From Novosphingobium sp. SG919 (lineage in GTDB: Bacteria > Pseudomonadota > Alphaproteobacteria > Sphingomonadales > Sphingomonadaceae), in NCBI RefSeq assembly GCF_012932495.1, contig NZ_JABCNG010000003.1, forward strand, positions 458,191 to 522,190: 64,000 nucleotides of DNA, read 5' to 3'. Of the stretch, positions 50,844 to 58,961 are shown in pieces (within the stretch, counting starts at the first letter, position 1; the number at the start of each line of letters is the position of its first letter). Position numbers and translations under genes: made by a program. The notes under the pieces are model-generated. The model did no database searches. It saw only the letters and a list, made by a program, of their open reading frames with translations, and was not told where the DNA came from.

Positions 50844-52964
50844 ATGGCTGTTGAACCCGTTCTGTCGCATCAGGCGATCGCCCGTTTCCTGCGCCCGCAA
50901 TCGGTGGCCGTGGTCGGTGCATCGGACAAGCCCGGAGCGCTCGGCGCGACGCTGCTCAGCAACCTGGAGCGCAATGGCTATGCCGGGGCGATCTATCCGG
51001 TAAATCCCAAGCGCGAAGAGATCGGCGGGCGCAAATGCTATCCCAGCGTCGACGCGCTGCCCGAAGGCGTGGACGTGGCCGTGCTGGCCATTCCGCGCGT
51101 GGGTGTGCTTGATGCCGTGCGCAGCCTGGCCGCGCGCAAGGCCGGGGGCGTGGTGATCTTTTCGGCCGGCTTTGCCGAGGGAGGCGAGGAAGGGCTGGCT
51201 GAACAGCGCGAGATCGCGCGGCTGGCTGCCGAAGCGGGCATGGTGGTGGAAGGGCCCAACTGCCTGGGCCTGGTCAACTATGTCGACCGCATTCCGCTGA
51301 CTTTCGTGGAAACCAACGCCGTGCCGCCCGCAGGCAAGCGCGCGGTGGGCATCGTTTCGCAATCCGGGGCCATGGCGGCGGTGCTGGGCACCATGCTGCT
51401 GGCGCGCGAATGCGGGGTTTCCTATTCGGTTTCCACCGGCAACGAAGCGGCCAGCGGTGTTGAAGACTTTGTCGATTGGCTGGTCGACGATCCGGACACC
51501 CACGCCATTGCCATGATCGTGGAGCAGTTCCGCAAGCCGCAGCGCTTCCTGGCGGCGGCGCGCCGTGCGCGGGCCGCTGGCAAGCCGGTGGTGCTGCTGC
51601 ATCCGGGCAAATCGAGCGCGGCACGCGAATCGGCGGCGACGCACACCGGCGCGATGGCGGGCGATTACAAGCTGATGCGCGCGATGGTGGCCCGCGCCGG
51701 GGTGATCTTTGCCGAAACGCTGGAGGAACTTGGCGACATTGCCGAGATTGCCGCGCGTTGCCCGATCGCGCCTTCGGGTGCGGCCGCCGTGTTGGGCGAA
51801 TCCGGTGCGTTCAAGGCATTGACGCTCGATCTGGCCGAAGAACTCGGCCTGGCGCTGGCGGCGCTGCATGACGAGGATTCACCCGCGTTGCGGGCCGCCC
51901 TGCCGCCTTTCGTGCCGGTGTCCAACCCGCTCGACATCACGGCGCAGGGCCTGTCGGAACCGGCGATCTATACCCGCACGCTCGATGCGCTGATGGCCGA
52001 CGACCGGGTGGGCACGGTGCTGGCCGGCATCATCCAGGCCGAGGCGATCACTTGCGCGATCAAGTTCCCCGCGATCCTGGCCGCAGTGGAAGGCAAGACG
52101 CTGACCAAGCCGCTGATCTTTGCCGGGCTGGACGAAGGCGCAGACGTTCCGGCGGAGCGCATTGCCGCCCTGCGTGCAGCCGGCATTCCCTGGTTCCCCA
52201 CCACCGAACGCGCGCTGCGGGCGATCACTCGCCTCACGCACTGGTCTGCCCGCGATCTTTCGGTCACCGATGCCCCGGCGCTGGCGGTGCCCGGCCTTGC
52301 CGATGTGACCGGCGTGATTCCCGAATACAAGGCCAAGCAACTGCTGGCTCCGGCCGGCGTTGCCTTTCCCAAGGGGCAGTTTGCCGCCAGTGCCGATGAT
52401 GCTGTGGCAGCCGCGCAGGCCGTGGGCTATCCAGTGGCGATGAAGGCGCAGGCGGCCGCGCTGGGCCACAAGAGCGATGCCGGCGGGGTGATCCTGAACC
52501 TGGCCGACGATGCGGCCGTGCACGAAGCCTGGACCCGCATGTTCGCCAACGTGGCGGCCTATGATGCCACGATCAAGCTGGACGGCGTGCTGATCGAGGC
52601 GATGGGCAAGCGTGGTCTGGAAATGATCGTGGGCGCCAAGAACGATCCTGAATGGGGGCCGGTGGTGCTGGCCGGGTTCGGTGGGGTGACGGCCGAAATC
52701 CTGCAGGATGTGCGCCTGCTGACAGCAGACCTGACGCAAGAGGCGGTGGAAGCCGAACTCATGCAACTGAAGAGTGCGGCACTGCTGGCCGGCTATCGCG
52801 GGTCGCCCGCGCTCGATGTGCCGGCGCTGGCCGCGCTGATCGTCAAGGTGGGCCAGGTCCTGCGGGCGGAGCCTTCGATTCGCGAGATCGACCTCAACCC
52901 GGTGATCCTGCATCCCAAGGGCGAGGGCGTGGTGGCGCTGGATGCGCTGATGCTGGTGGATTGA
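50844..52964 (+). CDS. Acyl-CoA synthetase (NDP-forming), ATP-grasp type
   Basis: Acetate-CoA ligase/protein-acetyltransferase superfamily, 706 aa. Three modules are visible: N-terminal CoA-binding domain (FLRPQSVAVVGASDKPGALG), succinyl-CoA-synthetase-like middle (GIVSQSGAMAAVLG, then VLLHPGKSSAARESAATHTG with the phospho-relay region), and a C-terminal ATP-grasp domain (VAMKAQAAALGHKSDAGGVI; GFGGVTAEILQDV). It makes acyl-CoA from an acid and CoA with NDP release; the substrate is unknown. No GNAT domain, so not a Pat-type acetyltransferase. Strong GGAGG site before the ATG. Confidence 0.88.
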   Translation: MAVEPVLSHQAIARFLRPQSVAVVGASDKPGALGATLLSNLERNGYAGAIYPVNPKREEIGGRKCYPSVDALPEGVDVAVLAIPRVGVLDAVRSLAARKAGGVVIFSAGFAEGGEEGLAEQREIARLAAEAGMVVEGPNCLGLVNYVDRIPLTFVETNAVPPAGKRAVGIVSQSGAMAAVLGTMLLARECGVSYSVSTGNEAASGVEDFVDWLVDDPDTHAIAMIVEQFRKPQRFLAAARRARAAGKPVVLLHPGKSSAARESAATHTGAMAGDYKLMRAMVARAGVIFAETLEELGDIAEIAARCPIAPSGAAAVLGESGAFKALTLDLAEELGLALAALHDEDSPALRAALPPFVPVSNPLDITAQGLSEPAIYTRTLDALMADDRVGTVLAGIIQAEAITCAIKFPAILAAVEGKTLTKPLIFAGLDEGADVPAERIAALRAAGIPWFPTTERALRAITRLTHWSARDLSVTDAPALAVPGLADVTGVIPEYKAKQLLAPAGVAFPKGQFAASADDAVAAAQAVGYPVAMKAQAAALGHKSDAGGVILNLADDAAVHEAWTRMFANVAAYDATIKLDGVLIEAMGKRGLEMIVGAKNDPEWGPVVLAGFGGVTAEILQDVRLLTADLTQEAVEAELMQLKSAALLAGYRGSPALDVPALAALIVKVGQVLRAEPSIREIDLNPVILHPKGEGVVALDALMLVD

Positions 52965-52994
52965 CGAGGGTGGGGGTGTAACAGGCCCCCTCGA

Positions 52995-53018
52995 CCCCCT
53001 CCCGCGAACGGGAGGGGG
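52995..53018. terminator. Hairpin between convergent genes (1)
   Basis: CCCCCTCCCG-CGAA-CGGGAGGGGG, a 10-bp perfect stem with a 4-nt loop, 30 bp after the acyl-CoA synthetase stop. No T tract follows; could act in both directions or be an intergenic repeat. Confidence 0.5.
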
Positions 53019-53029
53019 AGTTTGCGGTG

Positions 53030-53052
53030 CCCTCTCGCGCAAGTGGAGAGGG
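53030..53052. terminator. Hairpin between convergent genes (2)
   Basis: CCCTCTC and GAGAGGG pair over a 9-nt loop, directly after hairpin 1 and before the apt stop. No T tract. Confidence 0.35.
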
Positions 53053-53085
53053 AGATCGCCTGAAAGCCCCTCCTGCCGGCCGTGA

Positions 53086-53622
53086 TCAGTGCCCCGGAAA
53101 ATCCATCAGGGCATCAACGGTCACGCCCGCCTCGCGCAGGCGCCGCGCGCCGGGCAGATCGCACAGGTCGATGACAAAAAAGGCGTGGGTGACGATCGCG
53201 CCGGCCTGGCGCAACAGGTGCGTGGCGGCGAGCGCCGTGCCGCCGGTGGCGATCAGATCGTCGACGATGGCCACCTGCGTCCCCGGCGCGATTGCCGTGG
53301 GGTCTATTTCCAGCCGGTCGGTGCCATATTCCAGGTCATAGTCCACGCCGAGCGTGGCGACGGGCAGTTTGCCCGGCTTGCGCACGGGCACGAAGCCCAG
53401 GCTGGCATGGGCGGCGGCCGCCGCGCCGAAGATGAAGCCGCGCGCCTCCATTCCGGCGATCAGGCCGGCACCGCTGTCCTGCACCCGCCGCGCGAGATGA
53501 TCGATTGTCGCGGCAAAGCCCGGCCCATGCGCAATCAGCGTGGTCACGTCACGGAACAGGATGCCGGGCTGTGGGAAATCGGGCACGGCGCGGACCAGGG
53601 CCTTGAGATCGTCGGGCGTCAT
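53086..53622 (-). CDS. apt: Adenine phosphoribosyltransferase
   Basis: Purine salvage enzyme converting adenine and PRPP to AMP. The 178-residue protein has the family blocks VPDFPQPGILFRDVTTLI, GMEARGFIFG and the PRPP loop VAIVDDLIATGGTALA. The ATG at 53622 gives the standard N-terminus (MTPDDLKALVRAVPDFP); the longer frame extends into the upstream terminator. It is the last gene of the leftward core segment and is separated from the bc1 operon by a terminator. Confidence 0.95.
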   Translation of the reverse strand: MTPDDLKALVRAVPDFPQPGILFRDVTTLIAHGPGFAATIDHLARRVQDSGAGLIAGMEARGFIFGAAAAAHASLGFVPVRKPGKLPVATLGVDYDLEYGTDRLEIDPTAIAPGTQVAIVDDLIATGGTALAATHLLRQAGAIVTHAFFVIDLCDLPGARRLREAGVTVDALMDFPGH

Positions 53623-53675
53623 GACATGCTTTCGCGGAGGGGAGGGGCGTGGCGGCGCTGTGCCGTCAACCCATG

Positions 53676-53706
53676 AAAAAGGCCACCGTTTCCGGTGGCC
53701 TTTTCG
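53676..53706. terminator. Terminator of the bc1 operon, probably bidirectional
   Basis: GGCCACCG-TTTC-CGGTGGCC (53681-53700) is a perfect 8-bp stem with A residues on one side and T residues on the other, so it can work on both strands. It lies 20 bp after the cytochrome c1 stop. Confidence 0.88.
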
Positions 53707-53726
53707 TTTTCGCACAGGGGCGGTTC

Positions 53727-54545
53727 TTAGTGGACCTTCGACCACACGTTCCGCTTGGCAAGGTAAGCCAGCGCGGTTGCGGCGAGGAGGAAACCCAGCA
53801 CGGCCCAGCCGGTCTGCTTGCGCTTTTCCATCTTGGGTTCGGCGGTCCAGGTCAGGAAGGCGGCCACGTCGGCAGCCATCTGTTCCTTGGTGGCCTTGGT
53901 CCCGTCGCCATAGGTCACCTGATCGTCGGCCAGGGGAGCCGGCATGGCGATATTCAGGTTGGCGAAGTAGGGGTTGTAATAGAGGCCATCGGGCGTCTTG
54001 GCATCAGGATACTTCTTGAGCAGCTCGGCAGGCTGTTCCTGATAGCCGGTCAGCAGCGAATAGACGTATTCCGGGCCTTCGTGCCGGGCCTTGGTGACCA
54101 GCGACAGATCTGGCGGGTTGCCGGTGCCGGCGTAATAGACCTTGGGGAAGTGATCGGCAGGCACGTTGTCGCGCTCTGTTTCGTCACCGGTCTTGGGATC
54201 CTGGACCTTGGCCTTGGTGCCCCATTCCTTGGCGATCGCTTTCACTTCCGCTTCGGTATAGCCCAGCGCGGCCAGATCGCGGAACGCGACGAAATGCAGC
54301 GAGTGGCAGTTGGAGCAGACTTCCTTGTAGACCTGGAAGCCGCGCTGCAACTGCGCCTGGTTGAACTTGCCGAACGGGCCATTGAACGAGAAGCCGGGTT
54401 CCGGCTCCTTGGGGGCAAGGTGGAATTCCTGCACCGCCGTGGTGGGTTCGGGCTCGCGGATCGCCTGGATCGCGCCAACGCCGAACGACCAGAGCAGCGC
54501 GACGGCGAAGAAGAGGCCGACAAGAGGACCAAAAAGACGGACCAT
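53727..54545 (-). CDS. petC: Cytochrome c1 of the bc1 complex
   Basis: Heme c subunit of complex III, carrying electrons from the Rieske protein to cytochrome c. 272 aa, with an N-terminal signal/anchor helix, heme motif CSNCH (Cys77, Cys80, His81), the candidate axial Met in NLNIAMPAPL, PPDLSLVTKARH, and a C-terminal anchor (TGWAVLGFLLAATALAYLAK). Third gene of petABC, 30 nt after cytochrome b. The gene is free-standing rather than fused to petB as in some alphaproteobacteria. Confidence 0.95.
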   Translation of the reverse strand: MVRLFGPLVGLFFAVALLWSFGVGAIQAIREPEPTTAVQEFHLAPKEPEPGFSFNGPFGKFNQAQLQRGFQVYKEVCSNCHSLHFVAFRDLAALGYTEAEVKAIAKEWGTKAKVQDPKTGDETERDNVPADHFPKVYYAGTGNPPDLSLVTKARHEGPEYVYSLLTGYQEQPAELLKKYPDAKTPDGLYYNPYFANLNIAMPAPLADDQVTYGDGTKATKEQMAADVAAFLTWTAEPKMEKRKQTGWAVLGFLLAATALAYLAKRNVWSKVH

Positions 54546-54575
54546 GGGGTTCTCTCTCTTTTGCGCTTCGCTGGC

Positions 54576-55850
54576 TCAGGCGGCCGGGGCGGTCTGGTCA
54601 TCCTTGCCCAGCACCGCTTCGGTGATCGAGAACGGCAGCGGGGCCGGCTTCTCGATCGAGGCGACGATCGGCAGGATCACGAGGAAGTGGAGGAAATAGT
54701 ACGTGGCGGCGATCTGCGAGATCAGCACGTACTTGGTTTCGGCCGGCGAGCCACCGCAATAGCCCAGCACCAGCACGTCGATGACGAGCAGGTAGAAGAA
54801 CTTGCGGAACAGCGGGCGATAGTGGCCCGAACGCACCGGCGAGGTATCCAGCCAAGGCAGGAAGAACCACACCAGGATCGCCGAGAACATCGCCAGCACG
54901 CCCATCAGCTTGGCCGGGATGAACAGGAAATCGGCGGTGAAGGCGCGCAGGATCGCGTAGAACGGCCAGAAATACCATTCAGGTACGATGTGCGCGGGCG
55001 TGGAAAGCGGGTTGGCCTGGATGTAGTTGTCCGGGTGACCCAGCGCGTTGGGGAGGAAGAACAGCATGGTGCAATAGAGGATCGCGAAGACCCCCAGCCC
55101 GAAGCCATCCTTCGCCGTGTAATAGGGGTGGAAGGGCACCGTGTCGGATTCGGTCTTCACTTCCACGCCGGTGGGGTTGGAAGAGCCGGGGATATGCAGC
55201 GCCCAGATGTGCAGGATCACCACGCCCAGGATCACGAAGGGCAGCAGGAAGTGCAAGCTGAAGAAGCGGTTGAGCGCGGCGTTATCGGGCGCAAAGCCGC
55301 CCAGCAGCCACTGTTGCAGCGGTTCGCCGACCACGGGAATGGCCGAGAACAGGCCGGTGATGACCTTGGCGCCCCAGAAGCTCATCTGCCCCCAGGGGAG
55401 CACGTAGCCCATGAACGCCGTGGCCATCATCAACAGGAAGATGGTCACGCCCAAAAGCCAGATCATCTCGCGCGGGGCCTTGTACGAGGAGAAGAAGAAC
55501 CCGCGGAAAATGTGGATGTAGACCACCACGAAGAACGCCGAGGCGCCGTTGGCATGCGCGTAGCGCAGCATCCAGCCCCAGTTCACGTCGCGCATGATGT
55601 GTTCGACGCTGTCGAACGCCACGCCCGAATTGGCGGCATAGTGCATCGCCAGGACCACGCCGGTGACGATCTGCAACATCAGGCAGACCCCGGCAAGAAT
55701 GCCGAAGTTCCAGAAATAGTTGAGATTGCGTGGCACCGGATAACCGGCGCCGACGGCGTTGTAGACGAAGCGCGGCAGCGGCAGCTTCTCGTCCAGCCAC
55801 TGCATCAGCGGGTGGCTTGGCTTGTATTCTTTCGCCCAGGGAAAGCTCAT
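54576..55850 (-). CDS. petB: Cytochrome b of the bc1 complex
   Basis: Membrane core of complex III with two b hemes and quinone sites, 424 aa. Signatures: [38 protein letters not shown] (split here: [17 protein letters not shown], then YIHIFRG), [14 protein letters not shown], and the Qo-site [14 protein letters not shown]. The paired heme histidines are in these helices. A C-terminal extension runs past the eighth helix. It lies between the Rieske and c1 genes. Confidence 0.97.
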   Translation of the reverse strand: MSFPWAKEYKPSHPLMQWLDEKLPLPRFVYNAVGAGYPVPRNLNYFWNFGILAGVCLMLQIVTGVVLAMHYAANSGVAFDSVEHIMRDVNWGWMLRYAHANGASAFFVVVYIHIFRGFFFSSYKAPREMIWLLGVTIFLLMMATAFMGYVLPWGQMSFWGAKVITGLFSAIPVVGEPLQQWLLGGFAPDNAALNRFFSLHFLLPFVILGVVILHIWALHIPGSSNPTGVEVKTESDTVPFHPYYTAKDGFGLGVFAILYCTMLFFLPNALGHPDNYIQANPLSTPAHIVPEWYFWPFYAILRAFTADFLFIPAKLMGVLAMFSAILVWFFLPWLDTSPVRSGHYRPLFRKFFYLLVIDVLVLGYCGGSPAETKYVLISQIAATYYFLHFLVILPIVASIEKPAPLPFSITEAVLGKDDQTAPAA

Positions 55851-55861
55851 CGTGTCTATCC

Positions 55862-56455
55862 TCAGCCGATCTTCACGACAGTGTCGGACGTGAATTCATA
55901 AGGCGGCACTTCCAGGTTCTTGGGCGCCGGGCCCTTGCGGATGCGCGCGGCGGTATCATAGACCGAGCCGTGGCACGGGCAGAAATACCCGCCGAACTCG
56001 CCCTTCACTTCACCTTCGCCGGCGCCCAGCGGCACGCAGCCCAGGTGGGTGCACACGCCCATGGTGATCAGCCAGTTCTTCTTGCCCGCCTTGGTGCGCT
56101 CTTCCAGCGTCTGCGGATCGCGCAGGCTCGAGGTTGGCACCTTGTCGGCCTCGCCGATTTCGACCGGCGTCAGGTTGCGCACGAAGACCGGCTGCTTGCG
56201 GAACACCGCCTTGATCGCCTGGCCGGGCGCGATTTGCGAGATGTCGATCTCGGTAGAGCTTTCGGCGAGCACGTCGGCCGACGGCGCCATCTGCGAAACC
56301 AGCGGCACCAGCACCGCCAGTCCACCCACTCCGGCAAAACTCACTGCCGCGATATTGATGAAATCGCGCCGACGCACGCCTTCATCGACGCCCGCACCGT
56401 CGTGGACGGCGGGCGAATCTGTGCCGCTTGCGTTCACAATTGCCTCATCAGCCAT
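55862..56455 (-). CDS. petA: Rieske iron-sulfur subunit of the bc1 complex
   Basis: 2Fe-2S subunit of complex III, 197 aa. A Tat-type signal anchor [18 protein letters not shown] (28-45) carries it across the membrane folded. The cluster ligands are CTHLGC (Cys135, His137) and CPCHGS (Cys159, His162), with the disulfide pair Cys140/Cys161. The ATG at 56455 begins [10 protein letters not shown]; the longer frame upstream lacks family similarity. First gene of petABC. Confidence 0.96.
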   Translation of the reverse strand: MADEAIVNASGTDSPAVHDGAGVDEGVRRRDFINIAAVSFAGVGGLAVLVPLVSQMAPSADVLAESSTEIDISQIAPGQAIKAVFRKQPVFVRNLTPVEIGEADKVPTSSLRDPQTLEERTKAGKKNWLITMGVCTHLGCVPLGAGEGEVKGEFGGYFCPCHGSVYDTAARIRKGPAPKNLEVPPYEFTSDTVVKIG

Positions 56456-56692
56456 TGATAATCCCTGCCTGCTGCCACCCCGCCTGGAACGGCCGGGCAC
56501 GGTATTTCCCCCTCCTTGCGCGCGGCGGCGAACATCGCCGGGTATCATGCGCGCTGGGCCGCCGTGATATGCACGTGCCAGGCCCAAACAGTTATAAAGC
56601 GTGATAGCCACAGAATTGCGGCTTTGCCAACAAGCATTTTATTGGGGCAAATGCGGACGTTTTGCGCTGCCGCAATGCAATCGACAAAGCGT

Positions 56693-57760
56693 TTAGAATG
56701 CAGCGCCCTTTGGCCAGTGCACTGCGGAAAAGGCCATGGCCTTGAACAAGTTGCCCATTTCATCGGGATGAACCAGCCGATGCAGGGCGCGCGCCAGGAC
56801 GGCAGCCTGGTCGGGGGCGTGGCGGGCAAGCCCGGCCGCGCGCGCCTCGATCCCGAGACACCTGAGGAATTCGCCTTGCGTGACCACGCCATCGCACCTT
56901 GCGCCAGCGCTGGCGACGGCTGGCACCAGTGCGGCGAAATCGACCAGGGCGGTGAGGTCTGCCTCGCCCGGATCGGCAAAGGGATCGACCTTGGCATGGG
57001 CCCGCACCGCCTGGAGCGTGCTGCCTTCGCGGAGCTGGGCATGGCCGTAATCGATCCATAGCGCCACGCCTCCCTGGGCCGCGAGGCGCAGCGCCACGTC
57101 CCCGGTCACGGCCGCCGCGGCGGGGCAGGTTTCGATGATCGTGCCTTCGCGGGCCGCGGCGCGTTCTGCCGGTACGGCGGCGTCCATCGGGCGATCGCCG
57201 GCCACGGGCAGCAGGCGGTCTTTCGCCGCGTCCCAGCCGATCATCCGTTCGCGCCAGCCATCGGCCATGCGCACCAGTTGCCGCACCGGCAGGGCATCGA
57301 GGAATTCGTTGCCCACCACCATGAGCGGGCGGTCTTGGGGCAGGGTGGAAAAATCGTCGTGCCAGGTGGCCTGCGGAAAGCGCGCGCGTTGCACGGCGCG
57401 TAGCGTCGGGCTGGTTTCCACGAAGTGCACATCGGGCACCAGGCCCTGGCGTGCGGCCGCGCGCAACGCGTCCTGCGCCAGCGTGCCGCGCCCGGGGCCC
57501 GCTTCGACATAGGCAACCGGGGTGGGACGGCCGGCGCGAATCCAGATATCGGCCAGCCACAGGCCGATCATCTCGCCAAACATCTGGCTCACTTCCGGCG
57601 CGGTGATGAAATCGCCCGCCGTGCCCAGCGGATCGCGCGCCGCGTAATAGCGGGCGTTGGATTCGGCCATGAAGTGGGCCACGCTGATCGGGCCCGCCGC
57701 CCGGATCAGCCGGGCAAAGACCTGCTTGAGCGTTTCAGGGGGCCGTGATTCGCCGGGCAT
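56693..57760 (-). CDS. SAM-dependent methyltransferase, NDUFAF7/MidA family
   Basis: A 355-residue class I methyltransferase of the COG1565 group; the mitochondrial relative dimethylates a complex I arginine. Signatures: ISVAHFMAESNARYYAARDP, GDFITAPEVSQMFGEMIG, VEAGPGRGTLAQDALRA (motif I) and VVGNEFLDALPVRQLV. The ATG at 57760 is used; upstream frame runs into lgt. The bacterial substrate is not established. It is 20 nt downstream of lgt on the same strand, so probably cotranscribed. Confidence 0.88.
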   Translation of the reverse strand: MPGESRPPETLKQVFARLIRAAGPISVAHFMAESNARYYAARDPLGTAGDFITAPEVSQMFGEMIGLWLADIWIRAGRPTPVAYVEAGPGRGTLAQDALRAAARQGLVPDVHFVETSPTLRAVQRARFPQATWHDDFSTLPQDRPLMVVGNEFLDALPVRQLVRMADGWRERMIGWDAAKDRLLPVAGDRPMDAAVPAERAAAREGTIIETCPAAAAVTGDVALRLAAQGGVALWIDYGHAQLREGSTLQAVRAHAKVDPFADPGEADLTALVDFAALVPAVASAGARCDGVVTQGEFLRCLGIEARAAGLARHAPDQAAVLARALHRLVHPDEMGNLFKAMAFSAVHWPKGAAF

Positions 57761-57780
57761 CGTGGGTCTGCCGCGTGCGC

Positions 57781-58617
57781 TCAGTCTGCCGGCGGCGGTG
57801 GCACGGTGCCCAGTTGCGGCCGGGCCAGGGCGCGGACCAGCAAAGTCAGGCCGATCGCCAGCATTGGCAGGGTCAGCCACTGGCCCATCGAAAGCCCGGT
57901 GCGCAGGGCAAAGTCTTCGAGCTGGGCATCGGGTTCGCGATAGAATTCGACGATGAAGCGCGAGAGGGCATAGCCGGTGGCAAAGGTGCCCATCAGCAGG
58001 CCCGGCCGCCAGCGCGCGCGGGTTTTCCAGAACAGCGTGATCAGCACCGTGGCCAGGATCACGCCTTCCAGCAGGGCTTCGTAAAGCTGGCTGGGATGGC
58101 GCGGATTGGGCCCGGCGCCGGGAAACACCATGGCCCAGGGAACGTCGGCCGTGGTCACGCGGCCCCACAGTTCGCCATTCACGAAATTGGCGCAGCGCCC
58201 GAAGAACAGCCCGATCGGCGCGCATGGGGCAATATAGTCGCACACCCGGATGAAGCTGAGGCGGTTGCGCCAGCACACGAAGGCGATGGCCAGCACGGTG
58301 CCGATCAGCCCGCCATGGAAGCTCATCCCCCCCTGCCACAGCTTCACCAGTTCCGAAGGGTGGGACCACAATTCCGGGGCATAGAACGTGGCGTAGCCCA
58401 GGCGCCCGCCCAGGATGATGCCCAGCGTGGCATAGAAGAACAGGTCATCGGCATGGCGTTGCGCCATCGGTGCGCCCGGCTGGCGGATCATGCGCGACAG
58501 GTGCCAATAGCCGATGAGAATGCCGGCCAGATAGGCCAGCGAATACCAGCGCAGCGCAAAGAAGCCGAAATCCCAGGCGATGGGCGACAGGCCCAGCTGG
58601 TCCCAGTGCAGGGGCAT
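57781..58617 (-). CDS. lgt: Prolipoprotein diacylglyceryl transferase
   Basis: First enzyme of lipoprotein maturation: moves diacylglycerol from phosphatidylglycerol to the lipobox cysteine. 278 aa, about seven membrane helices. Motifs: [37 protein letters not shown], the Lgt signature [18 protein letters not shown], and [12 protein letters not shown]. The ATG at 58617 is preferred; an upstream start adding [12 protein letters not shown] residues is possible. Confidence 0.94.
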   Translation of the reverse strand: MPLHWDQLGLSPIAWDFGFFALRWYSLAYLAGILIGYWHLSRMIRQPGAPMAQRHADDLFFYATLGIILGGRLGYATFYAPELWSHPSELVKLWQGGMSFHGGLIGTVLAIAFVCWRNRLSFIRVCDYIAPCAPIGLFFGRCANFVNGELWGRVTTADVPWAMVFPGAGPNPRHPSQLYEALLEGVILATVLITLFWKTRARWRPGLLMGTFATGYALSRFIVEFYREPDAQLEDFALRTGLSMGQWLTLPMLAIGLTLLVRALARPQLGTVPPPPAD

Positions 58618-58961
58618 GCGCGTGGATGCAGCCGCGGCGGCAGAAAGGACCGAAAGGACAGGGGCCGGGGAAACGAACAAGCGCGAAGCTCCGTGGCAGA
58701 GTGGGCCAGGCACGGCCGGGTGGCCAAGGCAAGGCCGGGATCGCGCGCCTTCTGGCACAGGGGCCAAGTGGTTGGCAAACCCCCAAAGCGCACAGGCGTT
58801 TTTGCGCCATGCCGTGTCATGGAGCGGGAACTTTAACCCGGCATGCGGCTTTCGCCGATACCGGTTCCTGTCCCAAGGGGCGCATGTTCGATCGGGCTTA
58901 TCGTGAAAACTTCGATGTCTGCGCTGTTTCCCCTTAACGCCACCTCGTTTATTGCAGGTTC